Below are positions 45,058 to 54,804 of a stretch of DNA of 64,000 nucleotides, in pieces. A program made the translations under genes and the position numbers. The stretch lies in the NCBI GenBank assembly GCA_963711465.1, contig CAVQEG010000001.1, positions 2,046,001-2,110,000 of the forward strand, given 5' to 3'. The notes beneath the pieces are model-generated. The model searched no databases. It was not told the DNA's origin and saw only the letters and a program-made list of their open reading frames with translations. The stretch comes from CAVQEG01 sp963711465. Its GTDB lineage: Bacteria > Bacteroidota > Ignavibacteria > OLB7. How positions within the stretch are numbered: the first letter of the stretch is position 1; the number at the start of each line of letters is the position of its first letter.

Positions 45058-46448
45058 TCAAGTGGGTAGATAGCTGGGGTTGAGCGCCGAGAAATCGAGT
45101 CTCCCGGTGAGCAAATAGGTGATGATCTCGAAGGTTTTCATTGTGCTGTACCCACCTGCCGTTCGCTTGGCTGCCTGCACGATCGAGTTGAAGCCTTCGA
45201 GGATGCCATTGGTCACCTGCGTGCGCTTCCATCGGACGATTCCGTCACGGTGCTTGCGGATGGTCCTCGCCAGCTTGATGAATGGCTCCAGGCGACTATG
45301 CGTCGCCCGGAAGTACCACTTGTCGAGCAGCAGCTCGAAGTCCTCAACGCTCTCGGCCTCGTAGATATCCTGGAAGCTCTCGCGCAGGTGCAGTGCCCGC
45401 ACGGTCTTGAGCTTCAGCGATGAGAGCTCCAGCTCCTCGATCTCGACACGCTGCTCCTGGGAGCCTGTTGAATTACTGAGGTGGCGCAGGCTGTTCAAAT
45501 GCTGTCGGATGCAAGGCGCCCGACGAGCGCGGAGTGAGGCGGCCGTCCGGCCGCCGCAGCGACGCGTGAGGAGGGCAACGCCGCAGACGGCAGTATTTCA
45601 ACAGCCTGCTGGGTGAGGTTCTGCCAGTTCTTCAGCAATGAGTAGCGCTTGCGCTTGAGGATCGGGTGCGTCTTGACTTCCGATCGACGCACCGCATCGA
45701 CAGCCTCGTTGACGAGTTTGAGCACGTGGAAGCGGTCGAAGGTTACCTCGGCGTTCGGCAGATGCTCGCCGACACCCTTGGCGTAGGTCGGCGACATGTC
45801 GGCGCTGACGGTCCGGATGTTCTCGCCGGAGCCACCGTGTGCCGTCAGGTCCTCCGCAAAGCGCTTGATCGTCTCGCTGTCCTTGCCGGGCGTAACGAAG
45901 ATCGTGCGGCGCCGCTCGAGGTCGACGGCGATGGTCATGTAGTTGTGTCCACGCTTCAGCGAGGTCTCATCGACACCGACCTCGGTTACGTCGCTGAAGT
46001 CTTCGGCTTTGCGTGCGGCGCTGATGTAGCAGTCGAGCAGGCGCCAGATCCGGTAGTTCGAGACATTGGTCAGCCGGGAGACTGCGTTGATCGGCATGTG
46101 CTGGCCAAGCTGCAGCAACAACGCCTCGAACAGGAGCCTGAAGCCGTCGCACTGCCCCGCCCACGGCGGCGTGAGCAGTCGTTTGCCCTGGGGCGTATCT
46201 AGCCGCGGCACCCACGCGTGCAGATGGCACTCGTGTTCGAAGAAGTTCAGGTGGCGCCAGGTCTTCAGCTGCGTGTCGTAGGCACCGTAGTCACCTTCGA
46301 CGCCGGACTCCTCGTCTCGGTAGTGGAACTTCGCACCTCGACGGAAGTTCAGGTAGATGTCGAGCGATTTGCGATCCGGATCGAACTCGATGCGTTCGAT
46401 GTACCAGGGATCACGAAGACCGAGCGCCTGAAAAAACAGATCTTCCAC
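45058..46448 (-). pseudogene. ISL3-family transposase interrupted by a MITE
   Basis: The 412-residue transposase known from copy B is split: the N-terminal part (MEDLFFQALGLRDPWYIERI to LKNWQNLTQ, about 280 codons) and the C-terminal part (EQRVEIEELELSSLKL to LNPSYLPT) are separated by the 148-bp insert at 45461-45608. The DDE domain is therefore broken and this copy cannot make active transposase. Confidence 0.9.
45461..45608. mobile_element. 148-bp MITE inside ISL3 copy A
   Basis: Absent from the intact copy B. Ends GAGCCTGTTGAATTACTG and, inverted, CAGGCTGTTGAAATACTG form ~18-bp imperfect inverted repeats; CTGG is duplicated on both sides (45457-45460, 45609-45612). The middle has a GGCGGCCGTCCGGCCGCC palindrome. 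No coding capacity. Confidence 0.85.
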
Positions 46449-46528
46449 GAGCGGTGCCTTTGAGGGTATGGGACGGACGACTTCGACCGGGGAAGATCGC
46501 GTCTACCCACTCACTTCTCAAAGGAGCC

Positions 46529-46626
46529 AAAAAACAGATCTTCCACGAGCGGTGCCTTTGAGGGTATGGGATGGACGACTTCGACCGCTGAAGATCGCGT
46601 CTACCCACTCACTTCTCAAAGGAGCC
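46529..46626. mobile_element. Fragment of a second ISL3 right end
   Basis: About 98 bp repeating the right end of the element (from AAAAAACAGATCTTCCACGA to CTCAAAGGAGCC). Its bases match copy B (GGATGGACG...CGCTGAAG), not the adjacent copy A (GGACGGACG...CGGGGAAG), so it is left over from a different insertion. Confidence 0.8.
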
Positions 46627-47043
46627 GAAAAAAATCGATGCTGCTATGAGGATGCGTACGGCGGCCGCAAACAACCGCATTTGCGCACCAGTTGTCGCTT
46701 CGTGGTGTGCACGGCGGCGGGGGTTGCACCAGCCGGCCGACGTGTCCGAGCACCTTTGAGCGGTGGTGTGTGCTGATCAGGATTTAGGCCCTGGCTGCCA
46801 CTGCCGCATCCCCCCCCGGTACGAGCGGCATTTCCCGCTGGCACGGGACTTCAGCGAATTCATTTTGCATCTTCAGGCAATGGCATGACCGGCGTGTCCA
46901 AACCATCCCCGGTTAGCATCAGGCGTGAGTGCATCGATTGCAACGCGCAATGCCCGCCTAAACGATTCGTATGTAGAGGGAGAACTTCGCCGGAATCTCG
47001 ACTTGATAGCCAGCGGGCCGAAAGAGTAACGTCGGCCGAGTGA
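46627..47043. other. Intergenic stretch without recognisable gene
   Basis: No believable frame; a few short Arg-rich shadows only. Probably downstream sequence of the secreted gene at 47044 plus insertion debris. Confidence 0.4.
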
Positions 47044-47331
47044 CTATCGCGAGATTTTTACATACCGACCGACCGTCTCCTGATTTTCAATCGTTCCCTT
47101 CGCACCGAGTAGCGTGCGCGCAGAATCAGAATGGATTTCAACGAATTCGCCCGAGTCTGATCGAATTGAATCGACTTTGACCGAGAACTGCACCCTGAGT
47201 TCCATCGCACCGTCACTCCCCGCCGCGAATCGCACGTGAAACGCGGGCTGAAGTGTGTCACCTTGGACAAAGCTCTCGCCGATTGCGGCGACAGCAAGCA
47301 CCGCGAGGAGGACGTTCCGTTGCTGAGTCAT
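47044..47331 (-). CDS. Small exported protein, unknown function
   Basis: 95 residues from an ATG at 47331. An N-terminal hydrophobic stretch (VLLAVLAVAAIGESFVQG) looks like a signal peptide; the rest is a short beta-rich domain (FHVRFAAGSDGAMELRVQF, SVKVDSIRSDSGEFVEIH). It lies about 100 nt downstream of the DUF1573 gene in the same direction, within the second secreted-protein block. No family recognised. Confidence 0.55.
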   Translation of the reverse strand: MTQQRNVLLAVLAVAAIGESFVQGDTLQPAFHVRFAAGSDGAMELRVQFSVKVDSIRSDSGEFVEIHSDSARTLLGAKGTIENQETVGRYVKISR

Positions 47332-47432
47332 AGGGCCAATACTGCTGGTGCGTCAGAGTCTACTCCCTTGCATCCCGTGCAACGAACAGCAAGACTGTCT
47401 GGGCCATTCGAGACCAATACATTCACATTGGG

Positions 47433-48155
47433 TCAATGCGGTTCGATGGCCGATCGAGCGAACAAGTTGAATTTTAGCGCTGGAGCAAATTTGCTGTTTG
47501 ACTTGACCAGGACAAGTGCCGTCAGTGTGCCAAGCACGTGCGGTGTCACGTCAGCCCTGATCACAATGCTTTCGCCTGGAGCGACGTGCCGTGGATACTT
47601 CGAGCGAAAGTGAATGCTCCATCCGCCTGATGCCGAATCGATCAATGGATGCTTTATGGTAACGGAACTCGCCGATGTATTGGTAACGATAATTGCAGTA
47701 CTCTGAGTCACGTTGGTGGCGTCGAACACAAGAATCGGGAACCAATCCTGCGAGACCCTGAGGCCGTATGCCCGTGTCGCTCGAAATGCAATCGTTGTCA
47801 GAGGCCAATTCGGATCGTTTGAATAAATTGACAATCCGGAAGCCCGATCACCCTCTTTCTTTCCGACCCACCAAACAACGGGAATGTTGATGCTATCGTT
47901 CGGTGCAACATTTCCCGAAGAAAACCCGATCGTGGTGCAACCACATAGCGGCTCGATCCGAGAAATCACAAGCGTGTCATCGCCCCGGTTGTGCACGGTG
48001 ATCCCGCGCGACGGCCGATCTTCGTGGACTGTTCCCCAATCAATTGCACGGCTACTCCCGACATCAATTCTTGGCTGCGCAACCGCCCATGAGCTCATCA
48101 ACGGAATCAACACGATGTAAACCCAAGGGGATACTGCCGAATTAATTGTTTCCAT
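47433..48155 (-). CDS. DUF1573 (ASH-like) secreted protein
   Basis: From the ATG at 48155 (METINSAVSPWVYIVLIPLM) the product is 240 residues; an ATG at 48428 would overlap the upstream BNR gene by over 130 nt. A signal peptide ends near AVAQP. The DUF1573 pattern is clear: IDWGTVHEDRPSRGITVHNR then the LCGCTT motif and ISIYSNDPNWPLTTI-like text (LSIYSNDPNWPLTTIAF), two Ig-like units in tandem. DUF1573 proteins are common in Bacteroidota exported loci; role unknown. It follows the BNR protein gene at 48296. Confidence 0.82.
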   Translation of the reverse strand: METINSAVSPWVYIVLIPLMSSWAVAQPRIDVGSSRAIDWGTVHEDRPSRGITVHNRGDDTLVISRIEPLCGCTTIGFSSGNVAPNDSINIPVVWWVGKKEGDRASGLSIYSNDPNWPLTTIAFRATRAYGLRVSQDWFPILVFDATNVTQSTAIIVTNTSASSVTIKHPLIDSASGGWSIHFRSKYPRHVAPGESIVIRADVTPHVLGTLTALVLVKSNSKFAPALKFNLFARSAIEPH

Positions 48156-48295
48156 TGTTAATAACACTGGGCAGTGGGGAATGAGCCCAAGAGTGAATGA
48201 CAATGGCCCGCCGGCGTCCGATCGAACCGTTACGAGATCCAGAAATCTTACTCTTCTCGATTGATTGGAACCGGACGTACAGTCGCGGTCGATCG

Positions 48296-50791
48296 CTATT
48301 TCTGCACGACGATCGAAGTGACGTACTGCACTTGACGGTCCTGCGCTAGAATCCAGTACCGTCCGCTTTCGAGCCCACCGCAATCCACCACCGTCGCCAA
48401 TCCTGTGGCTGTCGTTGTCCAGGGGCAAATCGTGTGCACACGGTATGCGACACCGCGCGCGTCGACCATCGTGAGGCGCAGATCATCGTCGGTCTCCCCG
48501 TACCCCGACACCTCCAGTCTTAGGCGTCCGGTACGTGTCTCAACGACGTTCGGGACGGCTCGCAATCGTCCGAATGGCCGTTTGGCATCGAGGACAAACG
48601 AATCCGGTATCAGCGACGCCGTGTCGGCCGGCAGATTCCATCGCGCCCCTACGTTTTCGCAGGTAAAGAGGTATAGGGCGCGATTGTCGGCGGTGATGGA
48701 AAGCGGTGATTGTGTGTCGCCGAACCCGCCGACGCTGTCGTGCCTGACATGGAACGAATAGCCACCGTCGGTCGACGTCTGGATAATTCCAAAACGGCCG
48801 ACCGTTATAAACTGATTCGTGTCGAGAGCGATGCCATGGGACCCAATAGAGCCATACGAACGGTCCGATGTGATCACGCTCCAGTTGTCCCCGCCGTCCC
48901 ATGTGTCGAGGAGATCCCATTCGCCGTTTTTCAGCAGTGTATTTGGAATCAAAAACTCGCAGTGGCCCGGGCCGAAGCGGTGCGTAACGATGGGTGCCCC
49001 GCGTCCCGGGACGGTTCGAACGAGACTTTCGGTGAACGTATCACCGGCATCGACGGATTTCAGGATTCGCACTCCGGATTTGTCGTTCACGGTCGCCAGG
49101 AGACTCGTGTGACCATCCACAACCAGTGATGAAAGTGATTCTGAACTGACGAGTCTCCAATTGACTCCACCGTCGAACGACCGCAACAAGCCGGCCCGGC
49201 TCCATAGGAACAGCGTATCGTCTCTGTCGGAGTCAGTTTCTGCAAACCCTATCGGCAATACGAGATTGGGAAGATCCTGCTGCAGGAGGCTGTCGAGCAT
49301 GGGGACGGTTCCTATTTGAGACCAGTTGCGCCCTCGATCCGTCGACGCCATGATGGCGGCGTAGGCGTCCGATAGGAACGGGCGCATGATTGCGAGCGCA
49401 AGCACGTCTCCGACACTCGAGGATCCTGATCGGGTATGGATTGCGAATATGGCACTCGTGGCGGGTGGGAGGTGTGCCGCAATCCACGTCGCACCGGAAT
49501 CGGAGCTCACAAGCAGACTGCCATACGTTCGGCCGACATACACAGTGCCGGAGTCCGACTCGGCACAGAGCGCCTCGCCGCCGGCGGCGTTCGATCGCCA
49601 TGTTCTCCCGTCATCGGTGGTTCGCGCGAACAGCGAATGTTCGTTGGCAACACAAACATCCGTTGCCGTTGGTGCGGAACTGACGGCGGGTCGGGTCGAC
49701 GTAAAGGGATGACTCCACATGGTCCAGCTCCGACCGCCGTCTGTTGTACGCCCATTCGATGACGTTCCGACCCTGCCGAACATGCGGAGCCGATCCAGAC
49801 GCAACCAGTCCGGAAGTGCCAGCTCCTGCCAGTCGTCGCCGTCGACGGACTGCATCATGAAGTAGGGTCTGCCGTCGAGGGTGGTCATCCAGATGGCTTT
49901 GACCGTGTCACCAGCGAATCCTGCCTTCACCGTCGCCGCGTCGAAGAACCAGTCGACCGGCGGAGCCGACTGCCATGTCGCGGATTGCACCCCGAATTCG
50001 AGTCGCCCGAAGTAAATCTTTGCGTCCGTACCGCCTCTGTCGACATCGACGAGCACCCAGATGCCACCGTCGTCGGAAACGCCCGCGAATCTGAGCCACT
50101 GCGCCGAACTCGACGCATAGCCGTAACCCGACGGCAGAACCCCGAAGTCCGTTGCCGAGTCTAGATACATCGTATCCATCGTCGACAGAAGGGAGTCGCC
50201 TCGCACCCAATGCTCGCCATCGGCCGTGTATCCGATGCGCGAGGGGCCATTCTGATACCAGTAGTTCGAGAGCTTCACCCGTTCCTGATAGATGCACATC
50301 CAGTGCGTTCGATCAATCGCCACGAAGTCCACGAGCTCCGTCGTGGAGTCCGGCACGAGGCGCTTCGGAACCACCGATGTCCATGTGGCTCCCCCATCAA
50401 CAGTGACAAATCCGCTGCGCGAGAATCCGAACGTTTCGGACCGCATCTGGTATGGAATCGGAATGAATGTCTGCGCCGCTGTCCAAGACCGCCCCCCGTC
50501 GTCCGTAACCAGCTGCGAGTCGTCAGGCCCGTATGTGAGCACGCCCCTCAGCGAGTCAGCGAAAAACAAGTTTGAAGGAGTTATGTCTTCGGTGGGCAGT
50601 CCGGAAGTTGGGATGCCATCAAGCCAGCTCCACTGACCGGTTGAGGTCACGTTTCCACTGGTGCGGTATGCTGCACCACCACCCTTGGCCGGCGAGTACA
50701 GGAGTCCAAGTAACGCCATCGCGCAAATGATGCGGAGCCAAAGCATGCCCATGTCTTCGTTCTTGCGAATGCGCGTCATGCGTAGGTTCAT
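48296..50791 (-). CDS. BNR/YCF48-like secreted beta-propeller (831 aa)
   Basis: Signal segment (LWLRIICAMALLGLLYSPAKG) preceded by a basic leader; the ATG at 50752 (MGMLWLRI) may be the true start. Asp-box repeats run through the protein (TDDGGRSWTAA, TVDGGATWTS, TTDGGRSWTM, SSDSGATWI, SFDGGVNWR, SVDAGDTFTE, STDGGYSFH), marking two propellers. The C-terminal 90 residues resemble a T9SS type A domain (RLEVSGYGETDDDLRLTMVD, GLESGRYWILAQ, final SIVVQK). Close in style to the protein at 23195-25327. Follows the Cys-rich gene by 17 nt. Confidence 0.85.
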   Translation of the reverse strand: MNLRMTRIRKNEDMGMLWLRIICAMALLGLLYSPAKGGGAAYRTSGNVTSTGQWSWLDGIPTSGLPTEDITPSNLFFADSLRGVLTYGPDDSQLVTDDGGRSWTAAQTFIPIPYQMRSETFGFSRSGFVTVDGGATWTSVVPKRLVPDSTTELVDFVAIDRTHWMCIYQERVKLSNYWYQNGPSRIGYTADGEHWVRGDSLLSTMDTMYLDSATDFGVLPSGYGYASSSAQWLRFAGVSDDGGIWVLVDVDRGGTDAKIYFGRLEFGVQSATWQSAPPVDWFFDAATVKAGFAGDTVKAIWMTTLDGRPYFMMQSVDGDDWQELALPDWLRLDRLRMFGRVGTSSNGRTTDGGRSWTMWSHPFTSTRPAVSSAPTATDVCVANEHSLFARTTDDGRTWRSNAAGGEALCAESDSGTVYVGRTYGSLLVSSDSGATWIAAHLPPATSAIFAIHTRSGSSSVGDVLALAIMRPFLSDAYAAIMASTDRGRNWSQIGTVPMLDSLLQQDLPNLVLPIGFAETDSDRDDTLFLWSRAGLLRSFDGGVNWRLVSSESLSSLVVDGHTSLLATVNDKSGVRILKSVDAGDTFTESLVRTVPGRGAPIVTHRFGPGHCEFLIPNTLLKNGEWDLLDTWDGGDNWSVITSDRSYGSIGSHGIALDTNQFITVGRFGIIQTSTDGGYSFHVRHDSVGGFGDTQSPLSITADNRALYLFTCENVGARWNLPADTASLIPDSFVLDAKRPFGRLRAVPNVVETRTGRLRLEVSGYGETDDDLRLTMVDARGVAYRVHTICPWTTTATGLATVVDCGGLESGRYWILAQDRQVQYVTSIVVQK

Positions 50792-50808
50792 AAGATATTG
50801 ACTGCCGG

Positions 50809-51837
50809 TTACTGGACGATCACAAGAGGCAGCGTCACACCGAACGCACGGCCTCGTAGCACGACCGAGTAAACCCCCGCTGCCAACGCCGCACCACTAA
50901 CGTCCACCGTGTTTCGTCCGTCGACCACGTGCGAAAACGTTCGATACGTTGTATTCCCCGCGCCATTCACAATTTCGACAATGGCGTCGACAGGATTCGT
51001 TACCGCGGCGACGAAGCTGAGGTCCGTTCCGTCGTATTTAGCCGATAGCGAAGTGATTCGCTGAACCCGATCTTGCTCCTCTGAGATCGCTGCGCGAGAA
51101 GTCGAGAGAGCATTCCCCGTCCGGTAGCGGGCTGAAGCTGATGTATCCGTACAAGGAACGTATCCGGTTGGATACGCCTGTGCATTGCAAGGTGGAATGG
51201 TAACGTGGCAGCACTCCTGTCGGCGTGTGTGGCTTGCATCTTCGATCGTAACGCAAATCGTGAGGCAATGCGCCTTCTCAGTGCGGCAGCCGGTGAAGGC
51301 CACGGGCCATGCGATTTTTTGCTTATAGAAGATGCCCTGTCCAGTGTTGTCAATCAAGTGAACACAACTTGTGCGGCACGCAGAGTCACATCCAACCGTA
51401 CTGTCGCCAAGAAAGTCGGGGGTGCCAAGGAGCGTCGTGTAGACGCGACTGCATGCCGGATCTTCAACCCAGAAATTCATGAGGTTGGGATCTTTTATTG
51501 GACAAACGTCACATATATGTGTCGGGATGTTGCTACGGGTTTCGCAAGGGGCAATGTTTGCCGGGTTAGATTCGCAGTCCTCTTCCGCACAGATATCGAT
51601 CCGCTGGATCGTGTTACCTAGCCATGCATTCGTAATTCGGAAGACGTACCCACAACAACCCTCATCGCATTCGTCCGGGTCGTTGTTGCACGCATCACCG
51701 TCCCCGTAGATGCCGTTGTTCGAATGGCAGAGTGAATGAGTCTGCACATCGAGCCATGAGCATGACCAAGTCGGTTGAGACCATGAGTTGCGACAGGCCA
51801 ACGCAATGGTAGCGACAATGATACACGCCGACGCCAT
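50809..51837 (-). CDS. Cys-rich secreted protein with T9SS-like C-terminus
   Basis: Starts at the ATG at 51837 (MASACIIVATIALACRNSWS), giving 342 residues with a signal peptide. Over 20 cysteines follow (CDEGCCGYVF, CNNDPDEC, CRTSCVHLID, CCHVTIPPCN), then a T9SS-like C-terminal domain (YDGTDLSFVAAVTNPVDAIV, SGAALAAGVYSVVLRG, final LVIVQ). It resembles the protein at 13909-14823. ISL3 copy B is inserted only 18 bp upstream of this start codon, which should have removed the native promoter; frames that run into the IS are artefacts. Confidence 0.8.
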   Translation of the reverse strand: MASACIIVATIALACRNSWSQPTWSCSWLDVQTHSLCHSNNGIYGDGDACNNDPDECDEGCCGYVFRITNAWLGNTIQRIDICAEEDCESNPANIAPCETRSNIPTHICDVCPIKDPNLMNFWVEDPACSRVYTTLLGTPDFLGDSTVGCDSACRTSCVHLIDNTGQGIFYKQKIAWPVAFTGCRTEKAHCLTICVTIEDASHTRRQECCHVTIPPCNAQAYPTGYVPCTDTSASARYRTGNALSTSRAAISEEQDRVQRITSLSAKYDGTDLSFVAAVTNPVDAIVEIVNGAGNTTYRTFSHVVDGRNTVDVSGAALAAGVYSVVLRGRAFGVTLPLVIVQ

Positions 51838-51855
51838 GAGTCGGTTAATATTTGA

Positions 51856-53188
51856 GGCTCCTGTAAAAATCAAGTGGGTAGATAGCTGGGGTTGAGCGCC
51901 GAGAAATCGAGTTTCCCGGTGAGCAAATAGGTGATGATCTCGAAGGTTTTCATTGTGCTGTACCCACGGGCCTTGCGCTTGGCTGCCTGCACGATCGAGT
52001 TGAAGCCTTCGAGGATGCCATTGGTCACCTGGGTGCGCTTCCATCGGACGATTCCGTCACGGTGCTTGCGGATGGTCCTCGCCAGCTTGATGAATGGCTC
52101 CAGGCGACTATGCGTCGCCCAGAAGTACCACTTGTCGAGCAGCAGCTCGAAGTCCTCAACGCTCTCGGCCTCGTAGATATCCTGGAAGCTTTCGCGCAGG
52201 TGCAGTGCCCGCACGGTCTTGAGCTTCAGCGATGAGAGCTCGAGCTCCTCGATCTCGACACGCTGCTCCTGGGTGAGGTTCTGCCAGTTCTTCAGGAATG
52301 AGTAGCGCTTGCGCTTGAGGATCGGGTGCGTCTTGACTTCCGATCGACGCACCTGATCGACGGCCTCGTTGACGAGTTTGAGCACGTGGAAGCGGTCGAA
52401 GGTCACCTCGGCGTTCGGAAGATGCTCGCTGACACCCTTGGCGTAGGCCGGCGACATGTCGGCGCTGACCGTCCGGATGTTCTCGCCAGAGCCACCGTGT
52501 GCCGTCAGGTCCTCTGCAAAGCGCTTGATCGTCTCGCTGTCCTTGCCGGGCGTGACGAAGATCGTGCGGCGCCGTTCGAGGTCGACGGCGATGGTCATGT
52601 AGTTGTGTCCACGCTTCAGCGAGGTCTCATCGACACCGACCTCGGTTACGTCGCTGAAGTCTTCGGCTTCGCGTGCGGCAGAGACGTAGCCGTTGAGAAT
52701 CGCCCAGATCTTGTGGTCTGAGACGTTCGTCAATCGAGAGACTGCGTGCACGGGCATGTGCGTGGCCAGCTGTAGCAGCAGTGCCTCGAAGAGCAGTGTG
52801 AATCCGTTGCCGTGGCCCGCCCACGGCGGCGTGAGCAGTCGTTTGCCCTCGGGCGTATCCAGCCGCGGCACCCAGGCGTGCAGATGGCACTCGTGTTCGA
52901 AGAAGTTCAGGTGGCGCCAGGTCTTCAGCTGCGTGTCGTAGGCACCGTAGTCACCTTCGACGCCGGACTCCTCGTCTCGGTAGTGGAACTTGGCGCCTCG
53001 ACGAAAGTTCAGGTAAATGTCGAGCGATTTGCGATCCGGATCGAACTCGATGCGTTCGATGTACCAGGGATCACGGAGTCCGAGCGCCTGAAAAAACAGA
53101 TCTTCCACGAGCGGTGCCTTTGAGGGTATGGGATGGACGACTTCGACCGCTGAAGATCGCGTCTACCCACTCACTTCTCAAAGGAGCC
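51856..53188 (-). mobile_element. ISL3-family IS, copy B (1333 bp, intact)
   Basis: Complete element with ~26-bp imperfect inverted repeats and a perfect 8-bp target duplication ATATTTGA on both sides (51848-51855 and 53189-53196). One uninterrupted transposase gene. This is the only copy without the MITE and so the only possible source of transposase in the window. Confidence 0.95.
51870..53108 (-). CDS. ISL3-family transposase, full length
   Basis: 412 aa, normal for ISL3. The DDE domain (Tnp_ISL3) shows VTEVGVDETSLKRGHNYMTI (first Asp), VSADMSPAYAKGVSEHLP (second Asp with following FDRFHVLKLVNEAVD) and TNGILEGFNSIVQAAKRKA (catalytic Glu). It mobilises the element by cut-and-paste or a circular intermediate. 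It is likely to act in trans on copies A, C and D, whose own genes are broken. Confidence 0.95.
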   Translation of the reverse strand: MEDLFFQALGLRDPWYIERIEFDPDRKSLDIYLNFRRGAKFHYRDEESGVEGDYGAYDTQLKTWRHLNFFEHECHLHAWVPRLDTPEGKRLLTPPWAGHGNGFTLLFEALLLQLATHMPVHAVSRLTNVSDHKIWAILNGYVSAAREAEDFSDVTEVGVDETSLKRGHNYMTIAVDLERRRTIFVTPGKDSETIKRFAEDLTAHGGSGENIRTVSADMSPAYAKGVSEHLPNAEVTFDRFHVLKLVNEAVDQVRRSEVKTHPILKRKRYSFLKNWQNLTQEQRVEIEELELSSLKLKTVRALHLRESFQDIYEAESVEDFELLLDKWYFWATHSRLEPFIKLARTIRKHRDGIVRWKRTQVTNGILEGFNSIVQAAKRKARGYSTMKTFEIITYLLTGKLDFSALNPSYLPT

Positions 53189-53779
53189 ATATTTGACATC
53201 GCCCCTTCCTCCGAATGGATTGAATTAGGGTTCACCAGACATTACTTTCAACACGTTTTGCCAATTGCTACTCCGAAAGCATTCGACCGCCGCGTTCGTC
53301 GCTGAAATGCAATCTTGCCAGTGCCTCGCATGTCGTCTCACGTGGCACCGTCAAGGACGATTTGCAGTCTCTGCAACGAATATCACAATTGCTCTACACG
53401 CGTTCATTCCGACGGGTTCATTCGATCCGTCGGCGAATTCAGATGCCTAGCTCGGTTCGTTCGGTGGATAGTCAGCAGTAGATGCGTAACCACTGTGGCA
53501 TGGACGCTCGGCTATCACGATGCTCACGTTGCGTGAGCTGCTGGCGATGCTGACACTCGCTCATCCGGTCGGTGACCAGAATGCCCTGAAGGCGGGTGTT
53601 TCCCTGACGTGCGCGCCAACGTAAGGAATTGGGGGGGGGTATGCAAGCGGCGTGGTGAAAAACAGTTCGACCGTCGCGCTGCAACCTCGTTCAGCTCCGT
53701 TGCTCCACCGATATGCATTGAGCATTTCGACGTCGTGGCAGGCAGAGCGCACGCCTGTGGTGGTGCTACCCTACGTGAG
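53189..53779. other. Non-coding stretch right of ISL3 copy B
   Basis: Begins with the target duplication and is the displaced upstream region of the Cys-rich gene (50809-51837), so its original promoter may lie in 53197-53450. No believable gene; a G9 run occurs near 53631. Confidence 0.4.
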
Positions 53780-54070
53780 ATGGTCGTCAGACAGTGCCGT
53801 ACTCGACACTTCCGCGCGGCTCGCAGCGCACGGTTGTACCCGATCCGAGCTCCAGCAGGCGGACGCCGGCTCTGCCCATAGCACCTCGACCTGAAGGACG
53901 CCGTGCTCGGCGCAGTCAGCACGGGGCACACCCGCCCTGGCGATCGTCTTGAACTCCATGGTGTCGAGGTGGCGCCAGGACCGTTGCTGGTGATCGTACC
54001 GGCCACAGTTCCTGCCACATGCACGGCACGCTACGGCGCTCGAGCTGTCATAAGACACCTCGACCGTCAC
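53780..54070 (-). pseudogene. N-terminal remnant of an IS1001/IS1165-type ISL3 transposase
   Basis: The minus strand reads VSYDSSSAVACRACG, YDHQQRSWRHLDTMEFKTI, ARAGVPRADCAEHGVLQVEV and WAEP, matching the zinc-binding N-terminus of the other ISL3 subgroup (CxxC, then CxxHG). The frame then breaks and no DDE domain is found. It is not related to copies A-D at this level. The rest of 54071-54243 holds nothing recognisable. Confidence 0.75.
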
Positions 54071-54243
54071 AAGTCTCTTCGGACGGTCAAACGTTACACC
54101 GGAGACCCTCTACGGCTCGGAGATGCCGAGCAAACGGGAAAATACGTCGGTATCGTACATCCCGAATTCTACCCACTGCCCACACAATGCGGTGATGCGC
54201 CTGACGGGGCCTTCATCGTTCGGTGTGGGCAAATTACGCCCCC

Positions 54244-54804
54244 TCACCCACCCCCTTCCCGAAACATCCTCCAGAGCTCAGGGTAGCGCGTCGGAAGATC
54301 CTCTTCCGACCACGGCTCGCCGGGCATCTCCTCCAGTGCGCTGTGCAGTAATGGTGGCTCTTTGCCGGCCGCCTCCTCATAGGCCTCGTATGCTGTGTCC
54401 ATGAGCTCGACCAGCTGGGGATCGTGGGAGAAGTCGGCGTGGCGTGCGAATGCGACAAGATCGGCCTTTGCCAGCTCGAACCCCTCCCTGCCCTGCGCCA
54501 CGATCCACGAACAGAACGAATCGTATTCGTTCTCGGTGCACCCGTCGCGCACGATATACGCCAGCGCCCACGTATCGTAGGAGTCGATCTCCGCGAGACA
54601 CTCGCTCAGGATGTGATCAAACTCCAGAATCTCCGCCGGCAGACACCGGACGAGATTCGCCCTGAGCGCCGCGATGAACTCCTCGTTCGACGAAGCTTCC
54701 GACCACGAATCGTCGATCAGCGACCAGAACTCATCGCGGTTCATGAGCAGCTCGTTCCCGCCCATGATCTTCCGCCACGCGCCGGTGAATTCTCCTGGTC
54801 TCAT
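54244..54804 (-). CDS. DUF4240 family protein
   Basis: DUF4240 proteins are small cytosolic proteins of unknown role. The family start MNRDEFWSLIDDSW is at residue 21 of the 186-residue frame (ATG at 54744), and the core SYDTWALAYIVRDGCTENEY with SWIVAQGREGFELA follows. The longest start (54804) has a GAGG upstream and cannot be excluded. Stop at 54244 ends a Glu-rich tail (PGEPWSEEDLPTRYPELW). It is isolated between IS remnants, and its surroundings suggest it is an island passenger. Confidence 0.8.
   Translation of the reverse strand: MRPGEFTGAWRKIMGGNELLMNRDEFWSLIDDSWSEASSNEEFIAALRANLVRCLPAEILEFDHILSECLAEIDSYDTWALAYIVRDGCTENEYDSFCSWIVAQGREGFELAKADLVAFARHADFSHDPQLVELMDTAYEAYEEAAGKEPPLLHSALEEMPGEPWSEEDLPTRYPELWRMFREGGG

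Larger units (their letters stand above)
45044..46528 (-). mobile_element. ISL3-family IS, copy A (1485 bp, MITE-disrupted)
   Basis: Ends: GGCTCCTGTAAAAATCAAG... at 45044 and, inverted, GGCTCCTTTGAGAAGTGAG... at 46528; both continue into TGGGTAG, giving ~26-bp imperfect inverted repeats typical of ISL3. Identical in every stretch compared, and in both predicted proteins, to copy D (57222-58706). No 8-bp target duplication: left flank AACCAGAA, right flank AAAAAACA (another IS end). Inserted into an IS256 transposase gene. Confidence 0.9.

Noticed and set aside
53524..54024. 166-residue minus-strand frame between the IS elements
   Set aside because: Ser/Arg/Pro-rich, overlaps in another frame the recognisable ISL3-type transposase remnant at 53780-54070.
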